Assembly: GCF_003719305.1 (NCBI RefSeq)
Contig: NZ_RARC01000017.1
Span: forward strand, 1-64,000
Length of the DNA stretch: 64,000 nt
Direction of reading: 5' to 3'
Source: Mycolicibacterium stellerae
Lineage (GTDB): Bacteria > Actinomycetota > Actinomycetes > Mycobacteriales > Mycobacteriaceae
The notes below the pieces were generated by a model that did not search any database, had not been told where the DNA came from, and saw only the letters and a program-made list of their open reading frames with translations. Shown in pieces: positions 15,964 to 27,228 of this stretch; the first letter of the stretch is position 1, and each line of letters opens with the position of its first letter. The position numbers and the translations under genes are program-made.

Positions 15964-17484
15964 CTATTTCGCGGTTCGGCGCGGACGCCGAAGGGCCAGC
16001 CGGGTCATCAGCTTGTTCATCCGCGTCAGAGCCTTGTGCGAGTTGTTGTAGTAGTTACCACCCGCCCCGACACTCGTCCGCGGCGCGACAACGGTTTCCT
16101 GCCTGCAGTACTTGCGCAGACCCTCGGCCCCGCCGAAGCGTGCACCCATCCCCGAGGTCTTCCAGCCGCCCATCGGCGCGGTGGTGCACATCAGGTTCGA
16201 GATCACGTCGTTGACGTTGACCGCCCCGCAATCAAGCTGCACCGCAACGTCTTTGGCGCGCTCAACGTCCTTGGAGAACACCGAGGCCGAAAGGCCGTAT
16301 GGGCTGTCGTTGGCGAGGCGGATCGCTTCGGAGACCGTCGACACCTTCATGATCGGCAGCGTCGGGCCGAACGTCTCCTCGGTCATGCAGGTCATCGAGT
16401 GATCGACGTCGACGAGCACCGTCGGTGGGTAGAAGCTGCCCTTGCCCGTCGTGCGCTCTCCGCCGGTGAGCGCCTTGGCGCCTGCGGCCACCGCTTCGCG
16501 CACATGCCGTTCGGTGACGGCGACCTGGTCGTCGTCGATCATCGCGCCGAAGTCGTAGCCCTGCCCCGCGCCCACCTTCAGCTTCTCGACGTTGTGCACG
16601 ACCGCGTCGACGAACTGGTCGTAGACCGGCTCGAGGACATAGACCCGCTCGACCGACACACACGTCTGGCCCGCGTTGAACATCGCCCCCCACACTGCGG
16701 CGTGCGCGGCCAGGTCGATGTCGGCGTCCTCAAGCACGATCATCGGGTCCTTGCCGCCGAGTTCGAGGCTGACCGGCGTGAGCCGCCGCGCGGCCCGCTC
16801 CATCACCTTGGCGCCGGTGGCGCACGACCCGGTGAACTGGATGAAGTCAACAGTGTCGATGACGGCCTCCGACACCTCGCGGGCACCCTGAGCCAGCGCC
16901 AACACCTCGGGCGCTCCGGAGTCCTGCCATCCGCGCAGCAGCACCTCCGCGGTCAGCGGGGTGCGTTCGGACGGCTTAAGCAGCACCGAGCAGCCTGCTG
17001 CCAGCGCGCCGATGGCGTCCATCAGGGCGTTGGCCACCGGGTAGTTCCACGGCGCGATGATGCCCACCACGTGGCGTGGCCGGTAGTGCACGGTGACCTT
17101 CTTGATCGCCAGGAACGGCAGCGACGCGGGCCGCGTCTCGGGCGCGAGCGCCTTCTCCATCGTCTTGATGTAGTACGACAGGATCATGATCAGCAGCGGA
17201 ACCTCTTGGGCCGCATCGACGGCGGACTTGCCCGTCTCCTCGATCAGCAACGACTCGATCTCGTCGCGGTGCTCGCCGAGCCAGACGGCGTAGCGGGCGA
17301 GCACCTTGGCGCGGCCCCTGGCGCCGCGCGCCTCCCACTGTCTCTGCGCCTCTCGTAGCCCGGCCGCGATGCGCGGCACGTCGGCGGGGTCGGTCCAGCG
17401 CACCTGTCCGGCGACGGCTCCGGTGGCCGGGTTGCGGATCGTGGTCGCAGACGTGGGCGAATCAACTTCTGGCGTCGCGGTCAT
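15964..17484 (-). CDS. Aldehyde dehydrogenase (succinate-semialdehyde dehydrogenase-like)
   Basis: 506 residues, a complete ALDH: NPATGAVAG near the N-terminus, APWNYPVANA, GGKDPMIVLEDADID (general-base glutamate in LELGGKD) and the catalytic cysteine in NAGQTCVSVERVYV. The C-terminal NDVISNLMCTTAPMGGWK is normal. It oxidises an aldehyde to the acid with NAD(P)+. The N-terminus and YIKTMEKALAPE stretch resemble mycobacterial proteins annotated as succinic semialdehyde dehydrogenases, but the substrate is uncertain. The C-terminal basic tail RLALRRPRRTAK is longer than usual. It lies 9 bp downstream of the PAP2 gene. Confidence 0.88.
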   Translation of the reverse strand: MTATPEVDSPTSATTIRNPATGAVAGQVRWTDPADVPRIAAGLREAQRQWEARGARGRAKVLARYAVWLGEHRDEIESLLIEETGKSAVDAAQEVPLLIMILSYYIKTMEKALAPETRPASLPFLAIKKVTVHYRPRHVVGIIAPWNYPVANALMDAIGALAAGCSVLLKPSERTPLTAEVLLRGWQDSGAPEVLALAQGAREVSEAVIDTVDFIQFTGSCATGAKVMERAARRLTPVSLELGGKDPMIVLEDADIDLAAHAAVWGAMFNAGQTCVSVERVYVLEPVYDQFVDAVVHNVEKLKVGAGQGYDFGAMIDDDQVAVTERHVREAVAAGAKALTGGERTTGKGSFYPPTVLVDVDHSMTCMTEETFGPTLPIMKVSTVSEAIRLANDSPYGLSASVFSKDVERAKDVAVQLDCGAVNVNDVISNLMCTTAPMGGWKTSGMGARFGGAEGLRKYCRQETVVAPRTSVGAGGNYYNNSHKALTRMNKLMTRLALRRPRRTAK

Positions 17485-17493
17485 GGAGCAATG

Positions 17494-18078
17494 TTAACCA
17501 CCGGTGTGATCTGCATCGCAGCCGGGTTGACGCGTGTCAAGTTTGCCGATGAGCGCGGCGATGCACACGACCGCGCTGCCAAGCAGCAGGCCGCCGACCG
17601 TATCGGTGAAGTAATGGAACGTGACACCGACACCCAGCATGACAAGCGGAATCAGGACAACGGCGAGCGCGACCGCCCATCTGGCGGCGCACGCCGCGAG
17701 CACGACAAGGCCCACCACGATCACCGTGGCGGTCACGTGGCCGCTCGGATAGGCCAGCCCGCCCTCCTTCTCCCGCTCGAATATCGGTTTGATCAGCCTG
17801 ACCACGGCAATGCCGACCAGCGGCGCGATGACAACCATGGCCGCCAGTCGCCGACGCCGCTGATAAAGGAGGACGGCGAACACCGCGATGCACGCCGCGA
17901 CGAGCAGAAGCGGGTTTGCGATGACCACGAGGTGCCGGGCCTCGCTGTCGCGGTACCGGCCGAACCAGTCGTCGACGGGCGTCGATGTCTTCCCGACCGC
18001 GAAGCCGAGGATGAGCATTGCCGCAACGGCGATTGGCGGCCACAGCACGACCGCCCTTTCGGCCGCCGTGTGGCGCAC
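17494..18078 (-). CDS. PAP2-superfamily membrane phosphatase
   Basis: 194 residues, GTG start 1 bp after the DinB gene stop. Five to six hydrophobic helices surround the PAP2 signature: KPIFEREK (motif 1), YPSGHVT (motif 2, general-acid His) and VTFHYFTDTVGG (motif 3, nucleophilic His). It should dephosphorylate a lipid phosphate such as phosphatidic acid, phosphatidylglycerophosphate or polyprenyl pyrophosphate at the outer membrane face. It belongs to a leftward run (VOC, DinB, PAP2, ALDH) with very short gaps. Confidence 0.88.
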   Translation of the reverse strand: MRHTAAERAVVLWPPIAVAAMLILGFAVGKTSTPVDDWFGRYRDSEARHLVVIANPLLLVAACIAVFAVLLYQRRRRLAAMVVIAPLVGIAVVRLIKPIFEREKEGGLAYPSGHVTATVIVVGLVVLAACAARWAVALAVVLIPLVMLGVGVTFHYFTDTVGGLLLGSAVVCIAALIGKLDTRQPGCDADHTGG

Positions 18079-18079
18079 G

Positions 18080-18601
18080 TCAGACCGCGATGCCGCGAAT
18101 GTAGGCGGCCTGCCCCAGGTGCTGTGCGGCGTCGTCGACGATGCTGACCAGCCGCGCGCTTGCGGTGACCGGCGGTGTCCAGTGGGTGTCGACGACGCGG
18201 TTCAACTCCTCGATCGTCACCGACGCAACGTACTCCAGCGTCACCTTGTGCACCGCGTGGTAGTAGCCGGCCAGCAGGTCGGCAGGTACGCGGACCTTCC
18301 CGACATCGTCGGGGCTGTGTCCGTAACCGTTGTCGTTGCCCGCCAGGTCGAGGCCGAACCGGTCGTCCCAGCCGTCGCGGGTCCACACCTGCTCGATGCC
18401 CGCGATGTCGCAGAGTTGGAGGTCCTGCTGACGGGCGCTGTGCCAGATCAACCACGCGATGCTGTTGGCTTCGGCCGTCGGCCGGAAGAACGACACCTCG
18501 TCGGTCAGGTCGTCGGTGAGGTCGTCGACGTGCTCGATCTGCCGGGTGAACGCGTCGCGCAGAAGTTCGCGGACGGCTTGCAGGTCGTCGGTGTCAGCCA
18601 T
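18080..18601 (-). CDS. DinB-family (mycothiol transferase-like) protein
   Basis: 173 residues from the ATG at 18601; the open frame continues upstream but MADTDDLQAVRELLRDAF fits the family start. The four-helix DinB fold is indicated by three putative metal-binding histidines: one in AWLIWHSARQQD, one in YYHAVHKVTLEYV and one in DDAAQHLGQAAYIRG. In actinobacteria such proteins commonly act as mycothiol- or metal-dependent detoxification enzymes. The precise activity is unknown. It lies between the VOC protein and PAP2 in a tight cluster. Confidence 0.85.
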   Translation of the reverse strand: MADTDDLQAVRELLRDAFTRQIEHVDDLTDDLTDEVSFFRPTAEANSIAWLIWHSARQQDLQLCDIAGIEQVWTRDGWDDRFGLDLAGNDNGYGHSPDDVGKVRVPADLLAGYYHAVHKVTLEYVASVTIEELNRVVDTHWTPPVTASARLVSIVDDAAQHLGQAAYIRGIAV

Positions 18602-18621
18602 GCGGTTGACGCTACCCGGGG

Positions 18622-19008
18622 CTACTGCGATGGGATGTCGTGGAATACCGCCTCGACGTTGTTGCCGTCCGGATCGCGGACGAAGGCGCCGTAGTAGCCA
18701 GGGTGGTACTCCGGCCACAGCCGGGGTGCGTGCAGCGACTCGGCGCCGAGTTGCAGCGCGGTGTCGTAGAAGGTGTGCACGGCGTCACGATCCTTGGCGT
18801 GGAACGCGACGTGCACCTCGCGGTTGGGGCCGGCGGCCTCACCGGCATTCATGTCGGCGATCCAGAAGTCGGGCTTACCGTTCGTGCCGTAACCGATGGC
18901 CACTTGGAAGTCCATCTGCCGGGTGTAGCCAAGCACGCCAAGCACCCCGTCGTAGAAGGACTTCGACTTCTCCCAGTCCGCACAGTTGATTCCCAGGTGA
19001 TCGATCAC
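18622..19008 (-). CDS. VOC/glyoxalase-family protein
   Basis: 128 residues, a single vicinal-oxygen-chelate unit made of two beta-alpha-beta-beta-beta modules. It begins MIDHLGINCADWEKSKSFY and ends in YGAFVRDPDGNNVEAVFHD, the classic C-terminal metal-ligand region (E in VEAVFH). Likely metal ligands are H4, the H in REVHVAFHA and the final E. Proteins of this type isomerise or cleave small thiol adducts, or bind antibiotics. It stands first in the leftward cluster and is divergent from the amidohydrolase. Confidence 0.85.
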   Translation of the reverse strand: MIDHLGINCADWEKSKSFYDGVLGVLGYTRQMDFQVAIGYGTNGKPDFWIADMNAGEAAGPNREVHVAFHAKDRDAVHTFYDTALQLGAESLHAPRLWPEYHPGYYGAFVRDPDGNNVEAVFHDIPSQ

Positions 19009-19054
19009 GGCCCCATCCTGGCATGGCCCCCTGACACAGTCGTAAATTCAGCCT

Positions 19055-20830
<1,776 letters not shown>

Positions 20831-20838
20831 CGCCGCCC

Positions 20839-20907
20839 CTGGCCGATTGTGCGGATTTGGACACCAGCACGGCGTGTCGCGTACGAAACTGCACAATCGG
20901 CGGCCAG
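20839..20907. repeat. Nested palindromic intergenic element
   Basis: In the 93-bp gap before the exporter gene, CTGGCCGATTGTGC (20839-20852) is inverted as GCACAATC-GG-CGGCCAG (20891-20907) with a 3-nt insertion, and GACAC/GTGTC (20860-20864, 20874-20878) forms an inner stem. The whole can fold into one 69-nt cruciform or hairpin. No T-run follows, so it may be an intergenic palindromic repeat rather than a terminator. I could not test for copies elsewhere in the genome. Confidence 0.6.
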
Positions 20908-20923
20908 AAATAGGATGAGCGGC

Positions 20924-22180
20924 ATGAGCGGCCGCGACGACAGTGCCGAAAGCGACAGTGCCGAACGCTACGACACCCTGCTTGCGGCGAGCGCGCTGCT
21001 GTACGCCAACGGTCAGTCCACCCAGATGACCCAGACCGCCGTCCAGCGGCTCAATCGCGGGCTGGAAACCGACGCCGTGGTGGTCCCGTCCTGGTCGATG
21101 CTGACGCTGACCGCGGCAGGTTCGCGCGCCACGGTGTTGACCGCCGCCGTATCACCGACGGCGATCAACATGCATCGGGTCGCCACCATGATGGGCGTCG
21201 TCGACCGGGCACAGGACGGTCCGTTGGAACTCGAACGCGTGGCCGAAGGGATCGCCGAGGCCGAGGCCCAACCAGTCTCCAACACAGCGGCTTTCGTGGT
21301 CGCCTGCGCAACGGGCGCCGCCGCGCTGGCCGTGATCTATGGCGCAAGCCAGCCGCTGGCGATACTGCTGGTGGCGCTCGCCGCGGCGGTCGGCGGTCTG
21401 CTGCGAAGGTGGTCGGGCGCGCTTGGCGCGGGCCCGCTGGTGCAGGTGTTCGCGGCAGCGCTGATCGCGGGGGCGGTCGGCGCGGCGGCCACCCATCTGC
21501 ATCTCGGCGCGTCGGCCGCGGTGGTCGCCATCTGCCCGGCGATGGTGCTGGTGCCGGGACCGCACCTCCTCAACGGTGCACTGGATCTGCTCGACCTGCG
21601 GGTGACGCTCGGACTGGCGCGGCTGGCCTACGGGCTGCTGCTGCTGACCTCGATCAGCGGGGGTCTGATGCTGGGCCTGCACACCGGCGGCCAGACGCTT
21701 GCGGTGACGGCGCCGTCGAGCAGTGCACCCTTCATCGTCGACGTTCTCGCCGCGGGTGTCGCCGCGGCGTCCTACCCGGTCTACTTCTCGATGCCGTGGC
21801 GGATGATCGGCTGGTCGGTCGGCGCAGGCATGCTGGCCCACGCCGCGCACTGGGTTGCCCTTTACGCGGGAGCCAACCTGGCGATCGCGGCGTTCGTATC
21901 CTGCCTGCTGGTCGGGGTGCTGTTGGTGCCGGTGTCACACCGCATGCGAATCCCCTTCGCGGGCATCGGGTTTGCCTCCGTCGTCGCGCTGGTGCCCGGC
22001 GTATTGGTGTTCCGCACGCTGGCGGGTTTCGTCGAATTCGCCAGCCACCCGTCGGCGCAGCTGTTCACCTCCGCTTCGGCGGATCTGATCGTCGCGACGG
22101 TCATCATCGCGGGGATGGCGCTCGGCCTTGCGCTGCCGATGCACCTGCGCGCCGACGGCGCTGTTCCGGCGCGGGCATAG
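20924..22180 (+). CDS. ThrE-family threonine/serine exporter-like membrane protein
   Basis: 418 residues from the ATG at 20924, which has AGGA at a good 8-nt spacing; an ATG at 20915 is possible. The N-terminal 100 residues form the ThrE cytoplasmic domain (LLYANGQSTQMTQTAV, RLNRGLETDAVVVPSWSML). Ten or so hydrophobic helices then cover residues 110-410, including MVLVPGPHLLNGALDLLD, the conserved PGxxxxN-type loop. The family exports threonine and serine by proton antiport. The substrate here is assumed by homology. Confidence 0.85.
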   Translation: MSGRDDSAESDSAERYDTLLAASALLYANGQSTQMTQTAVQRLNRGLETDAVVVPSWSMLTLTAAGSRATVLTAAVSPTAINMHRVATMMGVVDRAQDGPLELERVAEGIAEAEAQPVSNTAAFVVACATGAAALAVIYGASQPLAILLVALAAAVGGLLRRWSGALGAGPLVQVFAAALIAGAVGAAATHLHLGASAAVVAICPAMVLVPGPHLLNGALDLLDLRVTLGLARLAYGLLLLTSISGGLMLGLHTGGQTLAVTAPSSSAPFIVDVLAAGVAAASYPVYFSMPWRMIGWSVGAGMLAHAAHWVALYAGANLAIAAFVSCLLVGVLLVPVSHRMRIPFAGIGFASVVALVPGVLVFRTLAGFVEFASHPSAQLFTSASADLIVATVIIAGMALGLALPMHLRADGAVPARA

Positions 22181-22189
22181 GCTCAAGCC

Positions 22190-22552
22190 ATGAGCGTGAA
22201 GGTGGATCTCGACCGGCTGGCCGACGAATTGGCCAACTACAAGTTCGCCTATCTGGTCACCGTCGGCGACGACTTTCACGCGCACACCGTCGCGGTCGAA
22301 CCCGTCTTCGTCGACGGCAGATTCGACGTCGGCCCCGTCGGCGGCACCACGAGCAGAAACCTCGCCTCCCACGACAGCGCCACGCTCGTCTGGCCGCCCA
22401 GCGCGCCTGGTGGTTACACGCTCATCGTCGACGGCCGCGCCGACTCGCGATACGTCGTCCCCGACCGCGCGGTCCTGCACCGCAAGGCACCCCCTGGCGT
22501 CGCAACCAAGCCCGGCTGCAAAGACGACTGCCACCCGCTGGAAAGAAGCTGA
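22190..22552 (+). CDS. Split-barrel flavin/F420-binding (pyridoxamine oxidase-like) protein
   Basis: 120 residues, 9 bp after the exporter. The beta-rich pattern FAYLVTVGDDFHAHTVAVEP, FDVGPVGGTTSRNLASH and ATLVWPPSAPGGYTLIVDG is that of the pyridoxamine 5'-phosphate oxidase-like split barrel, abundant in mycobacteria with FMN or F420 as cofactor. The C-terminus CKDDCHPL has two cysteines and a histidine that could bind metal. Substrate unknown. It is convergent with groEL2, separated by a bidirectional terminator. Confidence 0.75.
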   Translation: MSVKVDLDRLADELANYKFAYLVTVGDDFHAHTVAVEPVFVDGRFDVGPVGGTTSRNLASHDSATLVWPPSAPGGYTLIVDGRADSRYVVPDRAVLHRKAPPGVATKPGCKDDCHPLERS

Positions 22553-22558
22553 GACACG

Positions 22559-22593
22559 AAAAAACCCGACCCCTTGTGGGGGCCGGGCCTTTT
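22559..22593. terminator. Bidirectional intrinsic terminator between the split-barrel gene and groEL2
   Basis: Six A (22559-22564), CCCG-A-CCCC, loop TTGT, GGGGG-C-CGGG, then CCTTTT (22588-22593). The stem has one small internal bulge, with an A-run on the left and a T-run on the right, so it can end transcription from both convergent genes. Confidence 0.8.
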
Positions 22594-22610
22594 CGTAGGC
22601 GAAGGACTCT

Positions 22611-24236
<1,626 letters not shown>

Positions 24237-24352
24237 TGCGAAGTAATTCCTCCGGATTGGGGATGGCACACGTATGTGGTCGGGTGCAGTGCCCGCGACG
24301 GACGGCTGTGGGTGTGCTCCGCGTGTGCGGACCCTGGCCTCACCGTCCCGAC

Positions 24353-24379
24353 CTAGCACTCACTGGTCGCGAGTGCCAA
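24353..24379 (-). promoter_or_regulatory. CIRCE element, promoter-proximal copy (HrcA operator)
   Basis: CTAGCACTC-N9-GAGTGCCAA, differing from the consensus TTAGCACTC-N9-GAGTGCTAA by one base in each arm. It lies 117 bp upstream of groEL2, overlapping or just downstream of the expected transcription start, where HrcA repressor would block transcription. Confidence 0.88.
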
Positions 24380-24384
24380 CTGCA

Positions 24385-24414
24385 TTTTTAGCACTCGGGC
24401 ATGGAGAGTGCAAG
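24385..24414 (-). promoter_or_regulatory. groEL2 promoter with second CIRCE element embedded
   Basis: On the minus strand TTGCAC (24413-24408), a 17-bp spacer and TAAAAA (24390-24385) form a good housekeeping promoter. The same bases carry a second CIRCE, TTAGCACTC-N9-GAGTGCAAG (24388-24414), with a perfect left arm and a two-base-off right arm. The operator thus covers the -35 to -10 region. It sits immediately past the 3' end of the TetR gene. Confidence 0.82.
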
Positions 24415-24419
24415 CAGGT

Positions 24420-24980
24420 TCACCGCGGGCGAAGCCCGTCAAGAACAACTTCGGCCAACCGCTCGGCCTGAGCCGGGGTGGATGCCTGGATGGCCAGGTA
24501 CCCGCCGAGGATCGCCTTTACGTCGCGCACGTCGATATCGGAGCGCACGGCGCCCGCCTGCTGGCCGACGCTCAGCAGGTCGGCCAGCATCTGGAGAAAG
24601 GCTTCCTCGACGTCCGGCAGGGCCGTCTCGATATTGATGCCGATCCCCGCGAGCGCGTCGGTCAGGCCACGGTCGGTCGCGCCCCACTGCAGGACGATCG
24701 ACCGCAAGAACGTGAACAGCGCCTCCGGGTCCTGGCCCGCCACTAGCGCCTGACCCTGGTCGACGAGGTGACGGATCCGGTCCTCGACGACCGCCCGGAA
24801 CAGATCCTCCTTGGTGGGGAAATGCCGGTAGACGGTGCCCGCGCCGACTCCAGCGCGACGGGCGATCTCGTCGATGGGTACCGAAAGCCCTTCGGCGGCG
24901 AACGTGTCGTAGGCGACCTCGAGCACCCGCGCGCGGTTGCGGGCGGCGTCCGCACGTAGCGGACGGTCCGGTTGAGCCAC
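24420..24980 (-). CDS. TetR-family transcriptional regulator
   Basis: 186 residues, GTG start. The N-terminal helix-turn-helix is plain: RNRARVLEVAYDTFAAEG, VPIDEIARRAGVGAGTVYRH, FPTKEDLF (residues 14-60). The remainder is the helical ligand-binding and dimerisation domain, with no recognisable ligand. It is divergent from the SDR gene across 94 bp that contain an inverted repeat (25004-25050), so it most likely represses the SDR and itself. The preceding ligand class is unknown. Confidence 0.9.
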   Translation of the reverse strand: MAQPDRPLRADAARNRARVLEVAYDTFAAEGLSVPIDEIARRAGVGAGTVYRHFPTKEDLFRAVVEDRIRHLVDQGQALVAGQDPEALFTFLRSIVLQWGATDRGLTDALAGIGINIETALPDVEEAFLQMLADLLSVGQQAGAVRSDIDVRDVKAILGGYLAIQASTPAQAERLAEVVLDGLRPR

Positions 24981-25003
24981 CTGTCACCTCGGGAATAAGA
25001 AAG

Positions 25004-25050
25004 CGGGGCGCGCGTTCCGTATAGTCGTATCAAACGGAGCCGACGCCCCG
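25004..25050. promoter_or_regulatory. Inverted repeat, likely TetR operator between TetR and SDR genes
   Basis: CGGGGCGCGCGTTCCG (25004-25019) is matched on the opposite strand by CGGAGCCGACGCCCCG (25035-25050), 13 of 16 positions, around a 15-bp AT-richer centre (TATAGTCGTATCAAA). The position between divergent genes is typical for a TetR-type operator controlling both. Confidence 0.55.
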
Positions 25051-25074
25051 TTTACCCGATTCTAGGAGATTCTC

Positions 25075-26004
25075 ATGGCCAACTGGACCACTACCGACAT
25101 TCCCGACCAGGCCGGTCGCACCGCCGTCGTCACCGGATCCAACACGGGCCTCGGCTTCGAAACCGCCGCAGCACTCGCCGCCAAGGGCGCCCACGTGGTG
25201 CTCGCGGTCCGCAACGTCGACAAAGGCAATCAAGCCGCCGCCCGCATCGGCGACCGGACGCCGGGCGCCAGCGTCGCGGTGACCGAACTCGACCTCACCT
25301 CGCTGGACTCCGTTCGCGCGGCCGCCGAAGCGCTGCGATCCGAGCACGACACCATCGACCTGCTGATCAACAACGCAGGCGTGATGATGACGCCGAAGGC
25401 GACCACCAAGGACGGCTTCGAATTGCAGTTCGGCACAAACCATCTGGGCCACTTTGCGTTCACGGGCCTGCTGCTCGACTGCCTGCTGCCGGTGCCCGGC
25501 TCTCGCGTCGTCACAGTCAGCAGCGTCGGACACCGCTTCGCGCGCAACGGAATCCGCTTCGATGACCTGCAGTGGGAGAAGGACTACGGCCGCGTCGCGG
25601 CGTACGGACAGGCCAAACTCGCCAACCTGATGTTCACCTACGAACTGCAACGCCGCTTGCAGAACACCAACAGCACCACCATCGCCGCCGCCGCGCACCC
25701 TGGCGGGTCACGGACCGAACTGATGCGCAACCTGCCGCGGGTGCTCGTTTTGGCGGCCACGCCGGTGATCGAGCCGCTCATCCAGGACCCCGACATGGGT
25801 GCACTGCCGACCCTGCGCGCCGCCACCGACCCCGGCGTCATCGGCGGGCAGTACTTCGGCCCCGACGGTTTCGGTGAGCAGCGCGGCTACCCGGTCGTGG
25901 TGGCCTCCAGCAGGCCATCGCACGACGTGGCAGCGCAGAAGCGGCTGTGGACCGTCTCCGAAGAGCTGACCGGCGTGACGTTCCCAGTCCCTGCCCTGGT
26001 CTGA
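25075..26004 (+). CDS. SDR-family oxidoreductase (retinol dehydrogenase-like)
   Basis: 309 residues, AGGAGA ribosome site ahead. A classical short-chain dehydrogenase: TGSNTGLG (cofactor turn), NNAGVM, the catalytic Ser in VTVSSVGH and YGQAKLANL (catalytic Tyr and Lys). The long C-terminus with ATDPGVIGGQYFGPDGFGE is shared with a second copy at 35640-36551, and the two are plainly paralogues. Such enzymes oxidise or reduce a lipophilic alcohol or ketone with NADP(H); the substrate is unknown. Probably regulated by the divergent TetR protein. Confidence 0.9.
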   Translation: MANWTTTDIPDQAGRTAVVTGSNTGLGFETAAALAAKGAHVVLAVRNVDKGNQAAARIGDRTPGASVAVTELDLTSLDSVRAAAEALRSEHDTIDLLINNAGVMMTPKATTKDGFELQFGTNHLGHFAFTGLLLDCLLPVPGSRVVTVSSVGHRFARNGIRFDDLQWEKDYGRVAAYGQAKLANLMFTYELQRRLQNTNSTTIAAAAHPGGSRTELMRNLPRVLVLAATPVIEPLIQDPDMGALPTLRAATDPGVIGGQYFGPDGFGEQRGYPVVVASSRPSHDVAAQKRLWTVSEELTGVTFPVPALV

Positions 26005-26005
26005 G

Positions 26006-26698
26006 TCACCGGATGTCGAGCAGCTCCTCGTAGAAGCCGCCGAACCCGCGCACTGGGTCGGTCAGGTGCACTTCGAGGATCCAGTGGCAGACCTGCCCGG
26101 TGCGGTCGGTGCGCCGCATCGGGTGGTCTGACCCCGGCGCGATGTAGGACTCGACGTCTTCGCCGTCGATCTTTTCGTGCGGGAACTCGCCGACCAGATG
26201 TCCTGCGATCGTTCCGCCGAACTCCCAGCCCGCCTCGTGGCTGAGCTCGACGACGTGAGCGAACAGCTGGGCACCCGTGACGTCGGGGTTGGCCTCGAAG
26301 TAATCCCGCCCCTTCGCCCACACCCGAGCCAGGTCGTCGCGCAGAGCATGCTTACCGGCGTCGTCGCCGAGCACGAACGTGCGGCCGAAGTCTGCCTCCC
26401 AACGATCGAAGATCGGGCCGAAATCGCAGAACACGATGTCGTCGTCGGTGATCAGCCGGTTCGGCGGATTCTTCGAATAGGGATGCAGCGTGTTCTCGCC
26501 CGCCCGCACGATCCGCTTGTGCCAGTGCCTGCTGACGCCGAACTTCTCCGCGGCCAGATCCCGGATCTCATCGGACAACTCCTTCTCGCGAACGCCCGCG
26601 CGGACCATCCCGCTACGCTCGATCTCGGCGAACAACTCCGCCGCCTTGTTCTGGGCGTCGAGAAGCATCTCGACACGGGAACCCTCGATCTCACCCAC
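26006..26698 (-). CDS. M24-family metallopeptidase (Xaa-Pro peptidase-like)
   Basis: 230 residues, GTG start. The pita-bread fold is indicated by RIVRAGENTLHPY, DDDIVFCDFGPIFDRWEADF with metal-binding aspartates, GGTIAGHLVGEFPHE with a metal-binding histidine and CHWILEVHLTDP with a metal-binding glutamate. Only the catalytic half is present; the N-terminal domain of true aminopeptidase P is missing. It may be a peptidase for specific dipeptides or a creatinase-like hydrolase. It is convergent with the SDR gene (1-bp gap) and divergent from the cupin gene. Confidence 0.85.
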   Translation of the reverse strand: MGEIEGSRVEMLLDAQNKAAELFAEIERSGMVRAGVREKELSDEIRDLAAEKFGVSRHWHKRIVRAGENTLHPYSKNPPNRLITDDDIVFCDFGPIFDRWEADFGRTFVLGDDAGKHALRDDLARVWAKGRDYFEANPDVTGAQLFAHVVELSHEAGWEFGGTIAGHLVGEFPHEKIDGEDVESYIAPGSDHPMRRTDRTGQVCHWILEVHLTDPVRGFGGFYEELLDIR

Positions 26699-26730
26699 CC
26701 TGGAATGCTACGACCGCAACGGGAGCGTTG

Positions 26731-27228
26731 ATGTCACTCGTCGTGCCGCCCTACCCACCGCAGCGATACACCAAGGACACCCCGGAGATCAGCGCCTGGC
26801 TTCGGAGAGGCAGCCAACCCGCCGACTACGACTCGTTCGGCCTAGTGCAGTACCACTACCTCGCCAACCAGAAACAGACGAACGGCGACTACGGCCTTTA
26901 CCGCGTCGACATCGCGCCCAACGGCGGCGGCCCAGGGCCACACTTTCACCGTGCCATGTCGGAGGCGTTCTTCGTGCTGTCGGGAACCGTCAGGCTCTAC
27001 GATGGCAGCCAATGGGTGGACGGAACACAGAACGACTTCCTGTACGTCCCGCCCGGCGGCATCCACGGTTTCCGCAATGAGGCCGACGCCGAGGCGTCCA
27101 TCTTGATGCTGTTTGCTCCGGGCGCGCCTCGGGAGCATTATTTCGAGGGCTTCGCCCAACTGGGTGACCTCACCGACGAGGAACGACGAGAGTGGTTCAT
27201 CAAGAACGACAACTTCATCGTCGAGTGA
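26731..27228 (+). CDS. Cupin-domain protein
   Basis: 165 residues, with GGGAG 5 bp ahead of the ATG. A single cupin barrel: GGPGPHFHRAMSEAFFVLSG supplies the H-x-H...E metal motif, and YVPPGGIHGFRNE the second-motif histidine. Metal-binding single-domain cupins include dioxygenases, isomerases and regulators; nothing here picks one. Its last 14 bp overlap the end of the convergent UvrA-like gene. Confidence 0.85.
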   Translation: MSLVVPPYPPQRYTKDTPEISAWLRRGSQPADYDSFGLVQYHYLANQKQTNGDYGLYRVDIAPNGGGPGPHFHRAMSEAFFVLSGTVRLYDGSQWVDGTQNDFLYVPPGGIHGFRNEADAEASILMLFAPGAPREHYFEGFAQLGDLTDEERREWFIKNDNFIVE

